From the NCBI RefSeq assembly GCF_029931775.1, contig NC_079318.1, positions 78,155,614 to 78,219,613 of the forward strand: 64,000 nucleotides of DNA. The letters are read 5' to 3'. Position 1 is the stretch's first letter; each line of letters starts with the position of its first letter. The DNA comes from Euleptes europaea (taxonomy: Eukaryota; Chordata; Lepidosauria; Squamata; Sphaerodactylidae). The position numbers and the translations under genes are program-made. Of this stretch, positions 1-13,400 are shown in pieces. A model generated the notes under the pieces. It saw nothing but the letters and a program-made list of their open reading frames with translations, was not told the origin of the DNA and made no database searches.

Positions 1-61
1 TCTCTTTAAAATCAAGATAGTGTTCCTGTCAGTCCTTGGATGTGTGGCCCGTAGACCTGGG

Positions 62-235
62 TAGGGCCTCTGCTTCAGGGGTTGGCACATGTGCTTTGCA
101 TGTAGAAGATGCCAGGTTCAATCCTTTGTATCCTCAATTGAAGATTCATGGGTTGCAGTGCTGGGGACGGCCTCTGACTTTAGAGAACCACTTCCAGTTG
201 TGAGTAGACAGTACCTAAAGGAAACAGCAGTCTGA
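62..235 (+). repeat. Degraded tRNA-Ala-like SINE
   Basis: The stretch keeps the ctttgcatg...agaag...ccaggttcaatc body of the tRNA-like SINE family seen better at 22822, 36745 and 45508, followed by the family's gagtagacagtac segment. It is strongly diverged. Confidence 0.4.
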
Positions 236-747
236 CTCTGTATGGCAGTTTCATATGTTTGTCTCCTGCCGATGCTCTGACTTTCTGCAGACTGACTGGA
301 TCTTGCCTGTTTAAGTAGGTTATGCAGCCTTTCCCTTACATAAGTAGTTCTGCTTGCAGGCTTTGGTGTTGAATTCCAGACCTGGCAGTAGGAGAGTGAT
401 GGCATCAAAATGTCCCGTGTGTGTCCTTCTGTGCCAAAAGCCAAATTGGACTGCTTAAGTTCCCAGCTTCTGTCCAGAGTCACGTCTTCAGTGCTTTTGT
501 GAACCAGGGAAGGTGGTGCCTAGCTTAGAGAGATGTCACCCAAGGGTGACACAAACGTAATATTAAACAAAGGTCCTGCCCAGTCCAGTTTTATCCTAGG
601 TGTTTTGCACAGGTGCTCATTGGTGATGGAGGAAGGGGATGGATTATGTATGTTGTGCCTGTGGGTGCGTTTGGTAACTGGAGGAAGAAATTCCTGTTCT
701 GGGGCTGGGAAATTGAGTAGTTGTATGAGCTCCAGATCATACTGGAG

Positions 748-1016
748 AGCCAGTGTGGTGTAATGGTGAAGGTGTCGGACTAGGACCTGAAAAGCCCAGA
801 TTCAGGTCCCCACTCATATCATGGAAGCTTGCTGGGTGACCTTGGGCCAGTCACACACTCTCAGCCCTGACCCTGGCTAGTATTTGGATGGGAGACCTCC
901 AAGGAATACCACAGTGGTGACACGGAGGCAGGCAATGGCAAACCACCTCCGAAAGTCTCTTGCCTTGAAAACCCCGTGGGGTCACCAAAAGTCAGCTGTA
1001 ACTTGATGGCCAAAAA
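748..1016 (+). repeat. Chimeric SINE: tRNA-type head joined to 5S-rRNA-derived body
   Basis: The head (748-868) begins ggagagccagtgtggtgtaa with the tRNA-like A and B boxes of the common squamate SINE. From about 869 the sequence switches to ctagtatttggatgggagac, the 5S rRNA internal-control region as found in 5S-Sauria SINEs, then the shared ggcaatggcaaaccacctcc tail and a gtcaccaaaagtcagctg end resembling the Bov-B LINE terminus. An A-rich stretch ends it. Confidence 0.7.
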
Positions 1017-1395
1017 AAGAAAATCTCCAGCACCTGCCCTACAGTGCTCAGTGGTTGCTGTTCTGAAATCCAGATAAATGAAGCAGGGAGTGTAAGTATT
1101 CTTTGGAGTTCCTAGGAAATCACTATGGGATAATCTGTCTTGGTTTTGTTTTTGAAGACAAGTAGGTTCAAAAATTCTGGAAATTTGCTAGTCCTTGAAT
1201 GAAATCTGCACGTGAGGGACAGAGAGAAACCTGGTTCTCAGACCAATGTTCCTCATCCTTATTGTATGGGTCGCATGAACCTGGGAAACTGGGAGTGGTT
1301 TAATTTAGCCTACAGGTGTAGACTTGTAGCCCAAAATGCATGAAGCTTGTTTTGCAAGGCTCCCTGTGACATGTGGCCCGCCTTCTCCATTTCAG

Positions 1396-1661
1396 GAGCC
1401 ATGTTGGCCAACGCTGCCACGATGCGGATCCTCATCAAGGGAGGGAAGGTGGTCAACGATGACTGCACCCTGGAGGCCGACGTCTACATTGAGAACGGCA
1501 TCATTCAGCAGGTGGGCCGTGAGCTCATGATCCCTGGTGGGGCCAAGGTCATCGACGCCACCGGGAAGCTGGTGATCCCAGGGGGAATCGACACCAGTAC
1601 CCACTTCCACCAGACCTTCATGAACGCTACCTGTGTGGATGACTTCTACCACGGCACCAAG
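1396..1661 (+). CDS. DPYSL5: DPYSL5 exon 2 (first coding exon), residues 1-87
   Basis: The acceptor is the ttcag ending at 1395, followed by five untranslated bases and the ATG at 1401. The reading frame stays open upstream to an ATG at 1347, but that stretch lies before the acceptor and is not family-like. The protein begins [15 protein letters not shown], matching CRMP5, and ends DDFYHGTK at a gtacca donor after 1661 (phase 0). It contains the STHFHQ stretch that replaces the first His of the dihydropyrimidinase metal site. The 5'UTR exon upstream is not in the window. Confidence 0.96.
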
Positions 1662-4600
1662 GTACCAAACTTCCTTGCATGGGGCTGCAGCAGTGGAAGG
1701 AGGTCTCCAGGGTTAGCAGTGGGGTTTCGTGGGTTGTCTGGTCCAATTTGTCCAGTCATTGACTCGGACAACCGGCTCTCCTCCCAAAGAGAGGCAGAAG
1801 TGGCACTTGCCAGGGGGCTTCCTGAGCTCCCTGTCATGGTCTTGGAGAGATGAGTGTGGGCTGTGGAGGAGGCCTTGTCTGTGGGTACTCGAGCTTAGTG
1901 GGGGCAACTATTTCTTCTTTCCCAAAGCTTGTTGCCATGGAAGCTTAAAAGCACGCTTGGTCATCTGAATGAGAGAAGATCTTGTTTTGCCCATCTGGAG
2001 AAGCAAAAATAGTTTAGCTGCAGTTTTGTGTAGCTATGAATTTGTGGTGATGGTGAGAACGTTGGGTTGTATCCTACAGTCCGTCAGAAGGTGCTGATGG
2101 TTGTGGGTTTTTTCCATGTTTCCATCTTCCTCCAGAAGTCCTTTCTGACCCCAGGAAAGCTTAATTGCATTGCTGAGGGACCCACATTGACATATATCCA
2201 CATGGGTTTGGGTGGGGGTCTGCAGTGGGGAAATAGCCCCTTTCTGCCTCTTCCATCAGGACAGCTCTACTGATGGAAGAGGAAGAAGGGAATGATTTGT
2301 CCCCCCACCCACTGCAGCCCCCACTAACCCATGTGGACATTAACCCTTGCAGGCCCCATGACTATGTGAATAATGTTTTCCTGAGATCGGAAAGGACTGC
2401 TATGCAAAGGAGAAAATGGGAACAGACCACAATATTTGCACCTGTAGTTCGCAGGATCCAGCTGGCTGACATGTTTTTGCTGGAAAAATCTGGGGACGTG
2501 CTCAACTCTGATACAACTGGCTTCAGGAGCTGGCTTGATGAATGGAAGTTTGAGAGGATGTATGGAGCCTGAGACTTGCTTTGGGGCATTTCTCTCTTCC
2601 CGTTGTGGCCCTGTGGCTGCTGACAAGTCATTACCTTGACTGGATGGATGAAGACTGAGAATCTTAGAGGTGGAAGAAACCCATGTTGGCAGTGGCCCTT
2701 CCTCTCAGATGGGAGATGTAAAGGCGGCAAAGAAGAGTTGGATTCTGGCATCACTGGAGGAAGCCACTGGCACCAGGTTGGCCACTGTGTGAACAGACTG
2801 CTGGACTTGATGGGCCTTGGTCTGATCCAGTTGGGCTTTTCTTATGTTCTCATTGCTGTAGTTAGACTGTTGCTACTGTCCAGCCTCCCCCTCCCTTAAA
2901 CTCCCTGCTCTGTAACCTCTCATCCGTGAGTAGGGTTCACAGCTGATTTTGTATCCAAGCCACCCTTCTTTCAGGTATTTGGAAAGCTGTTTGTTCAACT
3001 TGGTATCCTCTCTGTTCTTCTGGGGCTCCAGCTCTGCCCTGAAACTGGCCCTATTTACTCATCTGAGTTCTGATTCCAGCAATATTTTAACTGCAACACC
3101 CAAGACAATGTGGGATTGCAGAATTGTGTCCTCCGTAAGGTACAGGAGAGTCAGTGTGGATAGACTGCTGGACTTTGCCTGGACAGATCTGGATTCAGAT
3201 CCCTGTGCAGCCATGACCCGGCTCTGGTGGTTCTTAATCCAACCTACTTCACAGGGTTGTGTGGATAAAATTGGGAAAGGAGCTCTGCAAGCAGCCCCTT
3301 GAATTCCTTGAAAGAAGGATGGGATAAAAATGACACACTCTCAACACACTGTGGCATTTCCTTCTGGTCGTGCGGTACAATTGTGGTGGGGGTGGCAGAA
3401 GGCCTCAAGCCAGTCCTGTAGCTGACTGTGCTAAACACACCCCTCCTTCTTATTTAAGGCCCACCAAACCAGTCTGGATGCCAGAGCAGTGTCTCCCGGG
3501 GGCAGATCTGCCAAGCAGCCTGACTTCCCGCCAGGGCACCCCAAGAAGACATTGTTTGTAAACAGCTGGTGACTAATAGCAATCCAGCATGGAAGGCAGA
3601 GCTATCTGGCTGTGGTTTCTGGCTCTGTTTAGGAGGAAGGCATGTTTGCATTTTCTTTAGGCTTCTAGCAGCAGGGTGTTTTTTTTTTTTAAATCTCCAT
3701 AATTCTTCCATAGATGATTGTATAAATTTACCTCCAAATGGTGGTAAAAGGGAGGCCTAATCACTGGTTTTATTTTCTGCAGTCTATAGCTGGGCTTCTT
3801 TCACCAGGGGGCAGGTGCTTTTGTGTAAACATCAACCATGAAAGAATTGCAGAAAGGCCTATCCCATTGTGGCTAGGAATCTCTCAATGTATATAAACCT
3901 CCTTGTAAGTTCCTGAAAAAAATTCTTAATGAAGCCCTTCCTTGGCAGAGAAGTGTGGGCCACGACTGGCAGTGAGATGAGCTCAGTGATGGCGGGGGGA
4001 AGGCATGCACGGGACTGCCTTTGTTTTCTGCAGAGCTGCTAGTTGAACTGCTGTGCATACCAGCCTGCTGCCAGCCGCTGCCTAGAGTTCTGTACCTAGA
4101 CATTCTGGAACTTGCAATGCCCAGCCAGGAAGAGGAAGATGATGAAGAAGAAGAGTTGGATTTTATACCCTTCTTTTCTCTACCTTCAAGGAGTCTCAAA
4201 GTGGCATACAATCACCTTCCCTTCTCACAAAAGGCCCCTTGTGAAGTAGGTGGGGCTGAGAGAGTGCTAAGAAAACTGTGACTAGGCCAAGGTCACCCAG
4301 CAGGCTTCATGTGGAGGAGTGGGGAATCAAACCCAGTTCTCCAAATTAGAGTCCACTGCTCTTAACCACTACACCATGCTGGCTCTCTGGAAACAGAGCA
4401 GGAGTCTTCTGGTGCCCACAAGTGAGCTGCTAGAGGAGTGTTATGTGATGCTTGTTGTTGCCTTGACTCCTAGCTAAAACCATGAAGTCTGAAAGGGTCT
4501 ACACCCAGTCCTGGAAACTGGTGCTTCCTTTGAACAAGCCTTGGATGGTAGCTTTTTTATGCAGCACTCACACCGACACATGCATCTTGGAAGGGCTAAT

Positions 4601-7600
4601 CCTCAACTGATCTGGGCTGCTGATCTGAGACATAGACGGTCAGTCTCTGGTGCTCGCTTCATCTCTGGATGTACCTGGCCAGTATTACAGGCCCAAATAA
4701 TATCAACAGCATAGTCTGTTGCAGCAAAAACAAGAGAGAATATCGTGTCACCTTAAAGCCTGTAATGACTTGAGATTCCTCAGCTATGACAAGTGTTTAA
4801 CTCGCTTTGCAAAGCAAGGGAAATTGCATTGCTGTCACTATGAATAACATCTGTACTTTATTTCCTTTATAGTTGAGTTTTGCTTTAGGATTCTTTGTGG
4901 AGCAGCCTTGATTGCCCAATGGCTACCAAAGCTTGTAGCATTCTTCAGTCATGCCCCAATCACTGCAAACTCTTACCTCCAGAGGAGGCTGAAGTTAGTT
5001 CCCAGTTCCTTATTCGCATTTCCTAGTTCCTTATTCATGAATCCTGTGTCAAATATTAAGGATAATTTAAAAGCTCTGAACCCCCAAACAAGATTTGGAC
5101 CACCACATACACCCCCACATTCAGGGGACTCTGCCCTCCAAGTGGATGTATGCTGTTTCATGTTCCAAAGTTCTGTTCTTGTGCCAAGTGCTTTGAAGTG
5201 GGTGGCCTTCAGGACAAATGCACAGGCACAACCTGGGGCAAAGCTGCTAAAGTTTGAAAACTGCTGCTGTAATCCATTAATGGCAACTGAGATTATAAAT
5301 TCTGGAGGTAGTTCTGAAAATGGTATTCATGCATTTCCTTATTGCAAAAAACTCTTTTAAGGATTGTCTGTAAAAAAAATTAATTACTGCATTTCTCTCT
5401 GTTGTTACAAATAAGCAACTTGACTCTGCTTTCACCCCACCACCATGGATTCTGTAAAAGTTCCTTATTCAAACCTTCTTTGCAATATAGGCTTATTGGT
5501 GGCAACCTAAGTAGAAGCTCGAGGTGCCGGAACCACTGCATGTCATCTTGCAAGAGTGTGGGAGTATATGATTTGTGGTGGTCCAAAATTGTTCTGGGGT
5601 GTAGCCTCAGTTTCTGCATGTGCATTAAACCTGGGGGCACCCCACTGTGGAGCAGCTAGTGCAAGAACTGGGCTTTGGGCTGCAAAACAGCAGATGTCCA
5701 CTTGGAGGGCAGAGTCCCCTGAATGTGGGGGTATATGATATGTCCAAACATGATTTTGGGCTGCAGAGTTCTTAAATTATTCTCAATATTTGTCATTGGA
5801 TTCACAAATAAAGAACTAAGAAATGCAAATAAGGAACTGGGAACCAACTTCAGCCTCATTACCTCTAGGAAGTTCATGGCTGAGATAAGATTGGAAATGG
5901 TTTGTATTGTGTTCACGGGCTGTGGATTCTTAGTGATTGAAAGTTGTAAAAAGTATGTGTGTAGATTTTTCTAGGATTTGCCTCTCCAGGTAATCCAACC
6001 AACCCAGCACAGAATGACAGACAACTTGGCAAGCAAAGGAATAGGGCTGATAAATTGTTCAGAGAAAATGTCTCCACTTGAGACAAATTCAACAATCTGA
6101 TTGTACATTACATATAAGGAACTCCTGTCCATTTGGTCAGGTTCAGCTGTATCTGTATGTTCAAAGGCAGAGGAGGTTAATTTCATTCTTAAAGTCTATC
6201 ATCTCTCCTGCTTTCAGAAAGCCTACTAAAATACTATGCATATTCCTATATATGGGAGAAGATAGAGCTACTTATATAATTCTATAATTCTCTGAGGATT
6301 CAGGTACAATACACCTGCTTTTTAGAATGACCATTTATGCTTGGAAGGTTTGTCTTGGATTTGCTGCTCTATAGATGCACATTTTTCCTATCTGAATTCT
6401 CAAAACTCTACATAGGGGCTTATTTTTTAGTTTTAAGAATGTGGATGGGGAAAATGTGCATCTAGAGAGCAGCAAATCCAAGGCAAAACCTCCCATGTAT
6501 AAATGGTCAATGTGTTTTGTTAATCACATATAATGGAAGGGGTATCTCCATGCCTTGGACTTCTGTACTTCCAAGATCTTCATCGACTTGATGCTTCTGA
6601 TGAGATGTTGCAATAAAATGGTCTTAATTGTTGAGAATCACTGATTTTGTTGCTGGTTTTGCTGTCTGGCATGGCTACTATCTGGAGTTTGCCAATTAAA
6701 AAAGGAATATGACTACTGCGTTGGGGATGCAGGTGGGGTGAAGGTAGGGAAGGGGCTTCTTGCAGTGGGATTTGGACCCTTGGGTTGTCTTTCTTGCCTG
6801 GGAAGAGCATTATTTCACAGCTCCTCTGTCTTACTGCCTCCTGGCTTGGTGGATACCAGCCTGTCTCTGTGGCAACGGCATATCAGGGGCCCCAGGGCTG
6901 CTTTGTATGGAGCACAATGGATGCAACTTGAGAAGGGCTAGAGATATTGGGGGTGGGGGAGTCGATGGGAGGCTTTCAGCCGCCAGAGGCTTTCCTGTTG
7001 CTACTCACATATGATGCAAGCAGCACCAGAGTCTTTCCTAGCAGACCCAGCCTGGCTTCTAAAATGACCTAGTAGCTATAGAGCAGTGGTTCCCAAACTT
7101 TTTGGGCCACCGCCCCCTTGGTTCCACAAACTCAATCCCAGCGCCCCCTACCCTATAAAAAGCATTATTCAAAATAGGGGTTCGCATGACTCACTAAAGA
7201 AGATAATAACAATAAAATTTCAAAACAGTAACAACTAATTGCAGATCTATTCAAAATCAAATTAAAACTTCTTAGTTGAAATTTATTCAGCTAATCTGAT
7301 GAACTTGATCCAGTGGTACCAGCTCTTCAAAGTCTGGAAAAAAATTCTGATAGTTTCCACCAAATTTGCCAGCATGGTGCCATAGCTTGATCTATTGTAA
7401 ATTAGTGAACAACATAGTTGAAGGGGCCCACCTCTAGTGCCCTCCTGCTGCTTCCTTGCCTCTTAGTGCCCCCTTGGTAATCCCACTGCCCCCCAGGGGG
7501 TGGTATTGCCCACTTTGGGAACCAGTGCTCTAGAGGTACAATTCAGAAGTGTGTGTGTTTAATTGGTCATGTTGCATACCAAAGAAACAAAACAAATTGG

Positions 7601-10395
7601 GCTTCCGAATACCCAGTTAAACTTTGCCCTGAAGTGAATCCCAAAGGGCAGAGATAACTTCGGTTGTGACGTTTCTGCCTGCGGTTCAGACTTTGTGTCG
7701 TCAGAGGCGTAATTGCAGCTTGCTGGGCCTCGGCATAAATATGGCCTGTGACCTTAGGCAGATGATGAGAGGGAGGGCATCTTGGCCATCTTCTGGTCAC
7801 TAGGGGTGTGGAGGGGGGAGGTAGTTGTGAATTTCCTGCATTGTGCAGGGGGTTGGACTTGATGGCCCTGGTGGTCCCTTCCAACTCTATGATTCTATGG
7901 GGAGTGTGCCCTGTTCTTCTTGTGTCACCTTCAAAGGAAAGCAATAATCTACCACCCTCCATAATGGGAACAGGTCTTTACCTGTGTGGGTGGGTGTAAC
8001 AATGAAATGTTTGAGTGTGGAAGATTCCCCCCCTCCTTTTCTGGCTTAAGGAGAGCTGCTTGCTACCCCAGAGAGGGGTGGGTGGTTTGTCAGTTCTGTC
8101 TGATGGCATTAAAGGAGTTCCCATAATTCTCTCTTGTACATGCTTATCTCCCTTTGCAGCCCCCTCCTGTTTCTCCCTCCCACTTCCCCCCTTTGCTCAA
8201 AACAGCCTTCCCCACTCTCTTTGCAAAGCTGCTTTCCTCCTCTCGAGTGTGCTCTGCAAAACTCTTCTTCCTCCGCTAGCTTCATCCCCTGCTGCAGGCC
8301 ATGGTTTCTTTCCATTCTTCTCCTGCCTCTGCTTGCCTGCTCTATCTGACCTGCTGTACGAGGTCATGCTCTTTGGCTTTGGGTTAATGAATGCAGGGCG
8401 GCTCTATTTGCATGCTCTCCTGGTTGTGAACATAGGCTGAAATTCTGACCTCCACCCCTCCCCATAAGACTAGACTGGAAAATAAAATAAGGCAGTAGGG
8501 TGTAAGAGATCTAGATTACATGGCAGGGAGGGGCTGCATGATGGGAAATGACCCACTTATGTGGTTCCCAGTGCTTCTCAGGACAGTTGTTTGGGGATGT
8601 CTTTACTGAATAGATGGCAGCTGATTGTTACAGGGTCAGGTTAGAGGAATATCATTCTGATCTCTCTTTCAGGGGTTCTGCTTCAGATGCCACCCCAGGT
8701 ATAGCAGTCAAAGGTTTAGGCATCAGTGGCTTATTAATTATGTTTGCCCCTCTGCTTTTCAGGCTTGAGTAATTCTCCAAGCAGCTTATGATGATTAAAA
8801 TCCCCCCACTGATGCAAGATAAGATGATGATAATTACACTACTTAGCCTTTATATCCATTTTCCAGTGTTCCAGAAATTCTTGTATACATTTTCACAGTA
8901 ATCTTACAATAGCCCTGAAAGGTAGACCAGAACTATTCCCCTATTGCAGGTGGGGATACTTCAGGCTGAAAGAGAGAGTATGGTTTGATTGCAGGCCATG
9001 TGGGGACTTCGTAGCTGAGATCTGAAGGGGGAACTCCTGCATCTTATTTTCTTGGCTGCTATTCTACTCCCAAGTCCCAATATCAAGGGTATGTGAGTAT
9101 GTCTGTGACAGATTCTTCTAGTTCTTGGTGACATGGGGCAGGTTCCAAGCAGTTTCTGCCCAAAGGATGGAGGAGGAGCCTGGGAAGGGTCTGTTGGCTT
9201 CAGCTTCCTCTGTCCCATGCATTTGAGCAGAATCCGAACAAAAGCTGCCGGGGGGGTTAGGGGAGCACCAGTGCCAGGGATCCCTTTTGCCACTTTGCAG
9301 CACAACCGGTCAAGAAGCAGTGCACTATTGTGCCTCCCTTGATCTACCCAGCAGAGAGCGTTCAAGCTTTCGCCACAGGCAAGCCGCTGGGGCCGGAGCT
9401 GTCCCTGCAAGTGGTGCTGAAAAAATGGCAACGCTGGCTTCTTGCCTGTGGCGAAAGCAATTCAGCTGTGCCGTAGAATGAGTCTATTGCCATCACCTTG
9501 AGCCCAGGAATGGTTCTTTTGCAGCTGTTCGCAGACCAAAGGCCAAGAGCACAGCCCCTCGCCATTTCCTACTTACTCCCATCTTCCCAAGGCTCTGAGA
9601 GTTCTGATTAATGCCAGAAAGAGGCTCATGTCATTATTGGTTCTTCTGCTTTCCAAGGGAAAAGTGCTGCTTCTCTCTGCCAAGTCTTTTTGCAGTGTGT
9701 GTGTTGCATACATACCTGATGGATCCACAAAGGGTTTCCTGAATTACCATCCACAACATATTTTAGGCAGGGCTTTTACAGTGTTCTGCATTGACAGTTT
9801 TCTTTCTTTTCCTCTCCCCCTCACCACTTTTTTGTTATATTAAGCCTAAAGAAGAGGCCTGAACATTGAAGACTAGCTCACTGTTTTCTGACTGCTGCTT
9901 AGCCCTGATAAAAGTATTCTGACACTTTTTTCTGTGTGAGTAAGGAACTCCAGGATGCTTCGGGGCCAAAATAGACGTGAGGTGACGGTAAAAGACTTGC
10001 CAGCCATTTTAATCTTCTCTTTAAAACAACCACTGAATGCTACTAATTTGAGTTAGGAAGCTCTCACCCCCAGCCCTGATCTCAGTCAATTAAATTTTTG
10101 TCTTGTCCTCCTTCCAAAGAGCTTAAGACAGTGAGCATAAATCTAAATTCCTTCCAAATCCAGTTTGTGTCTCATCTAAATTGTTCTCCCTCCCCAAAGG
10201 CTCACCTCAAAGTTTTGTATTGTAACAGTATTTCCCCCTGTGGGCTAACAGCAGCTTCAATGGCACAGGGAGAAAACAGTTGCACCCCCCAGCATCACTG
10301 CTCCAAACTAACTCCCTCAGGCTTCTTTAAAGTAACAATGAAACTATCAGGAAAGCTGCTTGACTGCCTCTTATCACACCTGTTTTGGCCCTTGG

Positions 10396-10439
<44 letters not shown>

Positions 10440-13400
10440 CCTTTGCTGCATCTGATGGGTCATTCATAGATTGCTTGCTTGCTTGCTTTCCCTCTGGCTT
10501 TGTGAGTTCCACCTATTAGACATCACAAGGTTGTTGCTGCTAACAGGATGGATTGTGCAGGGGGTTGTACTAGATGACCCTGGTGGTCCCTTCCAACTCT
10601 ATGATTCTATAGCTACTTCGGAATGAAGGGATGAATGCTATATTACAAGGTGACTCATTCTACTGCTCTACATGGGGAAGTAGAGTTGATTCTTACTGCC
10701 TTACTCACATAAAGGTCCATTCCTCACCTTGTAGTCCTTGACTGTCCCCTTGATTAAAAGCTGCCTGGGATTTTAGCTTTGAATGTTGATGATCCCCACC
10801 TGTCTTGAAATCGGTGAATAGAACAATGAAAGGGCATCTCACAGGAACAGAAGGAAGCCCTCCCCTCATGTGCAAGTAGGGACTACTTGCAATGCCAAAG
10901 TCAACCTGGCCAGCTCTACCTTCATGCAGGGCTGCTTGGAAAATGTTACCCAGCAAGCTTCCTCCTCCATCTCTTCTGTGGGCCTTTCCTTGTCAGCCAA
11001 AGAATACACAGCCTGCAAAGCAGCTTTGGAGATTAGCCAGTGCTCGCAAGTGTCATCTGAGGATACAGCCTTCCCCTGAAACCAACCGATGCAGTAGTGA
11101 CTTCTGCCTGGGTGGGAAGCTTGTGTGTGTGTGTGTGGGGGGGGGGGGTTTCAGCCATAGAAACAGCCCAGAGGTCATCAGTTGTGAGGGTTTCTTCCCC
11201 CAGGATTTTTGTTGCCACCTCTCATCCCTGCTGGATGCCAAACAGCTCATTATATCAGGACAGGAAGATGGGGAGGGGCCTGGCATTGGCCCAATGGAAG
11301 ACTGGCTGAGATCCACAGGAGGGCCCTTCTACTAAGTGGGAGGTTATATTGTTAATCCTTTTCCAATGAGTAAAGTGAAGGGCAATCCAGGGAGGACTCT
11401 ACATGTGCACAGGAAGTGATCATCTGAATTACATCATGATTTACATTATTTTTAAAAATAGGATTTTAGTTGGAAGAAGAAGAGTTGGTTTTTATATGCC
11501 AACTTTCTCTACCACAAGGGAGACTCAGACTGGTTTACAATCACCTTCCCTTCCCCACAACAGACACCCTGGAAGGTAGGTGGGGCTGAGAGAGCTCTAA
11601 GAGAGCTGTGACTAGCCCAAGGTCGCCCAGCTGGCTTCGTGTGGAGGAGAAGGGAAACAAATCCAGTTCACCAGATTAGCCTCCGCCACTCCTGTGGAGG
11701 AGTGGGGAATCAAACCTGGTTCTCCAGATCAGAGTCCGCTGTACCAAACCACCGCTCTTAACCACTATACCACACTGGCTCACATCTCCTTAAAGAGGCA
11801 CATCTCCTTAAAGAAATCTTACTTACTTGCAAATGGCCACCCTAAAGAAAAAGTATAAAGGTGGCCCACCTAAAGAAAAACTATTTTCCTCTGTTTTTAA
11901 ATGGTGCGTGTATGTGTCACAAGTAGACATCTTCTTAAAAGAGGTATTCCCACCTCTTGCACAAGGGGAGAAATGCCTGTTCTTTGATGAGGCTGGTCAT
12001 TTACAGTTTTGCTAAGTGCCTGTATTTAAAAAATAAAATAAATTGTATGGTGAATGTGGACGTCTTTTTAGTTCATCAAAAATGTTGCAACCCATTAACA
12101 CAATCTATCAGTCAGCTAAATATTGCTGCCCTCATTTAGTCCTTTCTTCCTCTTTGTGTTCCTTCATCCTTCTGTTTATTGTTTTGAAAGTTCATGAGCC
12201 ATGCGCTGAGTCATTTTCTTTATTCAGCACAACATTTGGCACAGTGTTAACAATAATAAATCAAGTGATTGATAATTCCTGCAAGGAGCCATGCTTCAGA
12301 GTATCAAAGTATCACTCCAGCATCAGAGGAGCATGCCTATTATATTAGATGCTGTGAAACACAGGTGGGATGCTGCTGCTGCAGTGGTCTTGTTTGTGGG
12401 CTTCCTAGAAGCGCTACTGTGTTGGCCACTGGGTGAACGGACTGCTGGACGTGATGGGCCTTGGTCTGATCCAGCATGGCCTTTCTCATGTTCTATAAGG
12501 TGTCACTCAGTTCCTGAGAAATTCTGGAGGCTTCTTTGTTCTTTGCTGCAAGTTGGGAAATAGCCTCTGACATGGCTAGGAAGTGTGATACCGCCCTCCC
12601 CTTGCTCTTTCCCTGGCCACTCTCACACATCAGTGAAAAAGCAGCTTCCCCTGTCACTGAGAAAGGGAGAGCCAGGCTGGAGCAGCCTTAGAAATCCTGG
12701 TTTGGACTCCCAAGTAATCTGCAAATAAACATCTCACAGGAGGATGAGTTGGAGCTCCCGGTTGAAATGGAGCAGTAATTCCCAACCTTTTTGGTATGGT
12801 GACCCACAAAGTACAAATTTACTTGGTTTGGTGGCCCGTCCAGGTCCAGCATGAGATTTTTTTGGCAGCTGAGGCGAACTATGACCTTGTCAGCCATCTA
12901 GTCCAGCACTGCATTTGTTTATAGTGGCCAGCCAGGTGTTGTGAAATCCACAAACATTACACAAAAGATGCAGCTGCACCCCAAGCAAGTGCCATCTCCA
13001 TTTCCCCCTTCTTCCAGCTACTATGGTAAGGTTACTAGTTGCTAGACAGATTGTCCCCACTCATTGTTGCAAAGGGAGGCAGAAGGTGAGAATGTCAAAT
13101 ATTGACAAGGAGGACAAGGAGAGTAAGAATGATACAACGGAGAGCCAGCGTGGTGTAGTGGTTAAGAGCGGTGTTTTGGAGCGGAGGATTCTAATCTGGA
13201 GAACCGGGTTTGATTCCCACTCCTCCACATGAGAGGCGGAGGCTAATCTGGTGAACTGGATTTGTTTCCCCACTCCTACACAGGAAGCCAGCTGGGTGAC
13301 CTTGGGCAAGTCACAGTTCTCTTTGATCTCTCTCAGCCCCACCTACCTTACTGGGTGTCTGTTGTTGGGGGGGGGAAGGGAAGGTGATTGTAAGCCAGTT

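Larger units (their letters stand above)
1..1395 (+). other. DPYSL5 intron upstream of the first coding exon
   Basis: The stretch holds a degraded tRNA-type SINE and a chimeric tRNA/5S SINE, listed separately. I see no coding sequence and no CpG-rich promoter, so the transcription start and the non-coding exon 1 lie to the left of the window. Confidence 0.7.

Noticed and set aside
1336-1530. Alternative frame through the first coding exon, and the upstream in-frame ATG at 1347
   Set aside because: The acceptor at 1395 and exact family match from the ATG at 1401 fix the frame and start.
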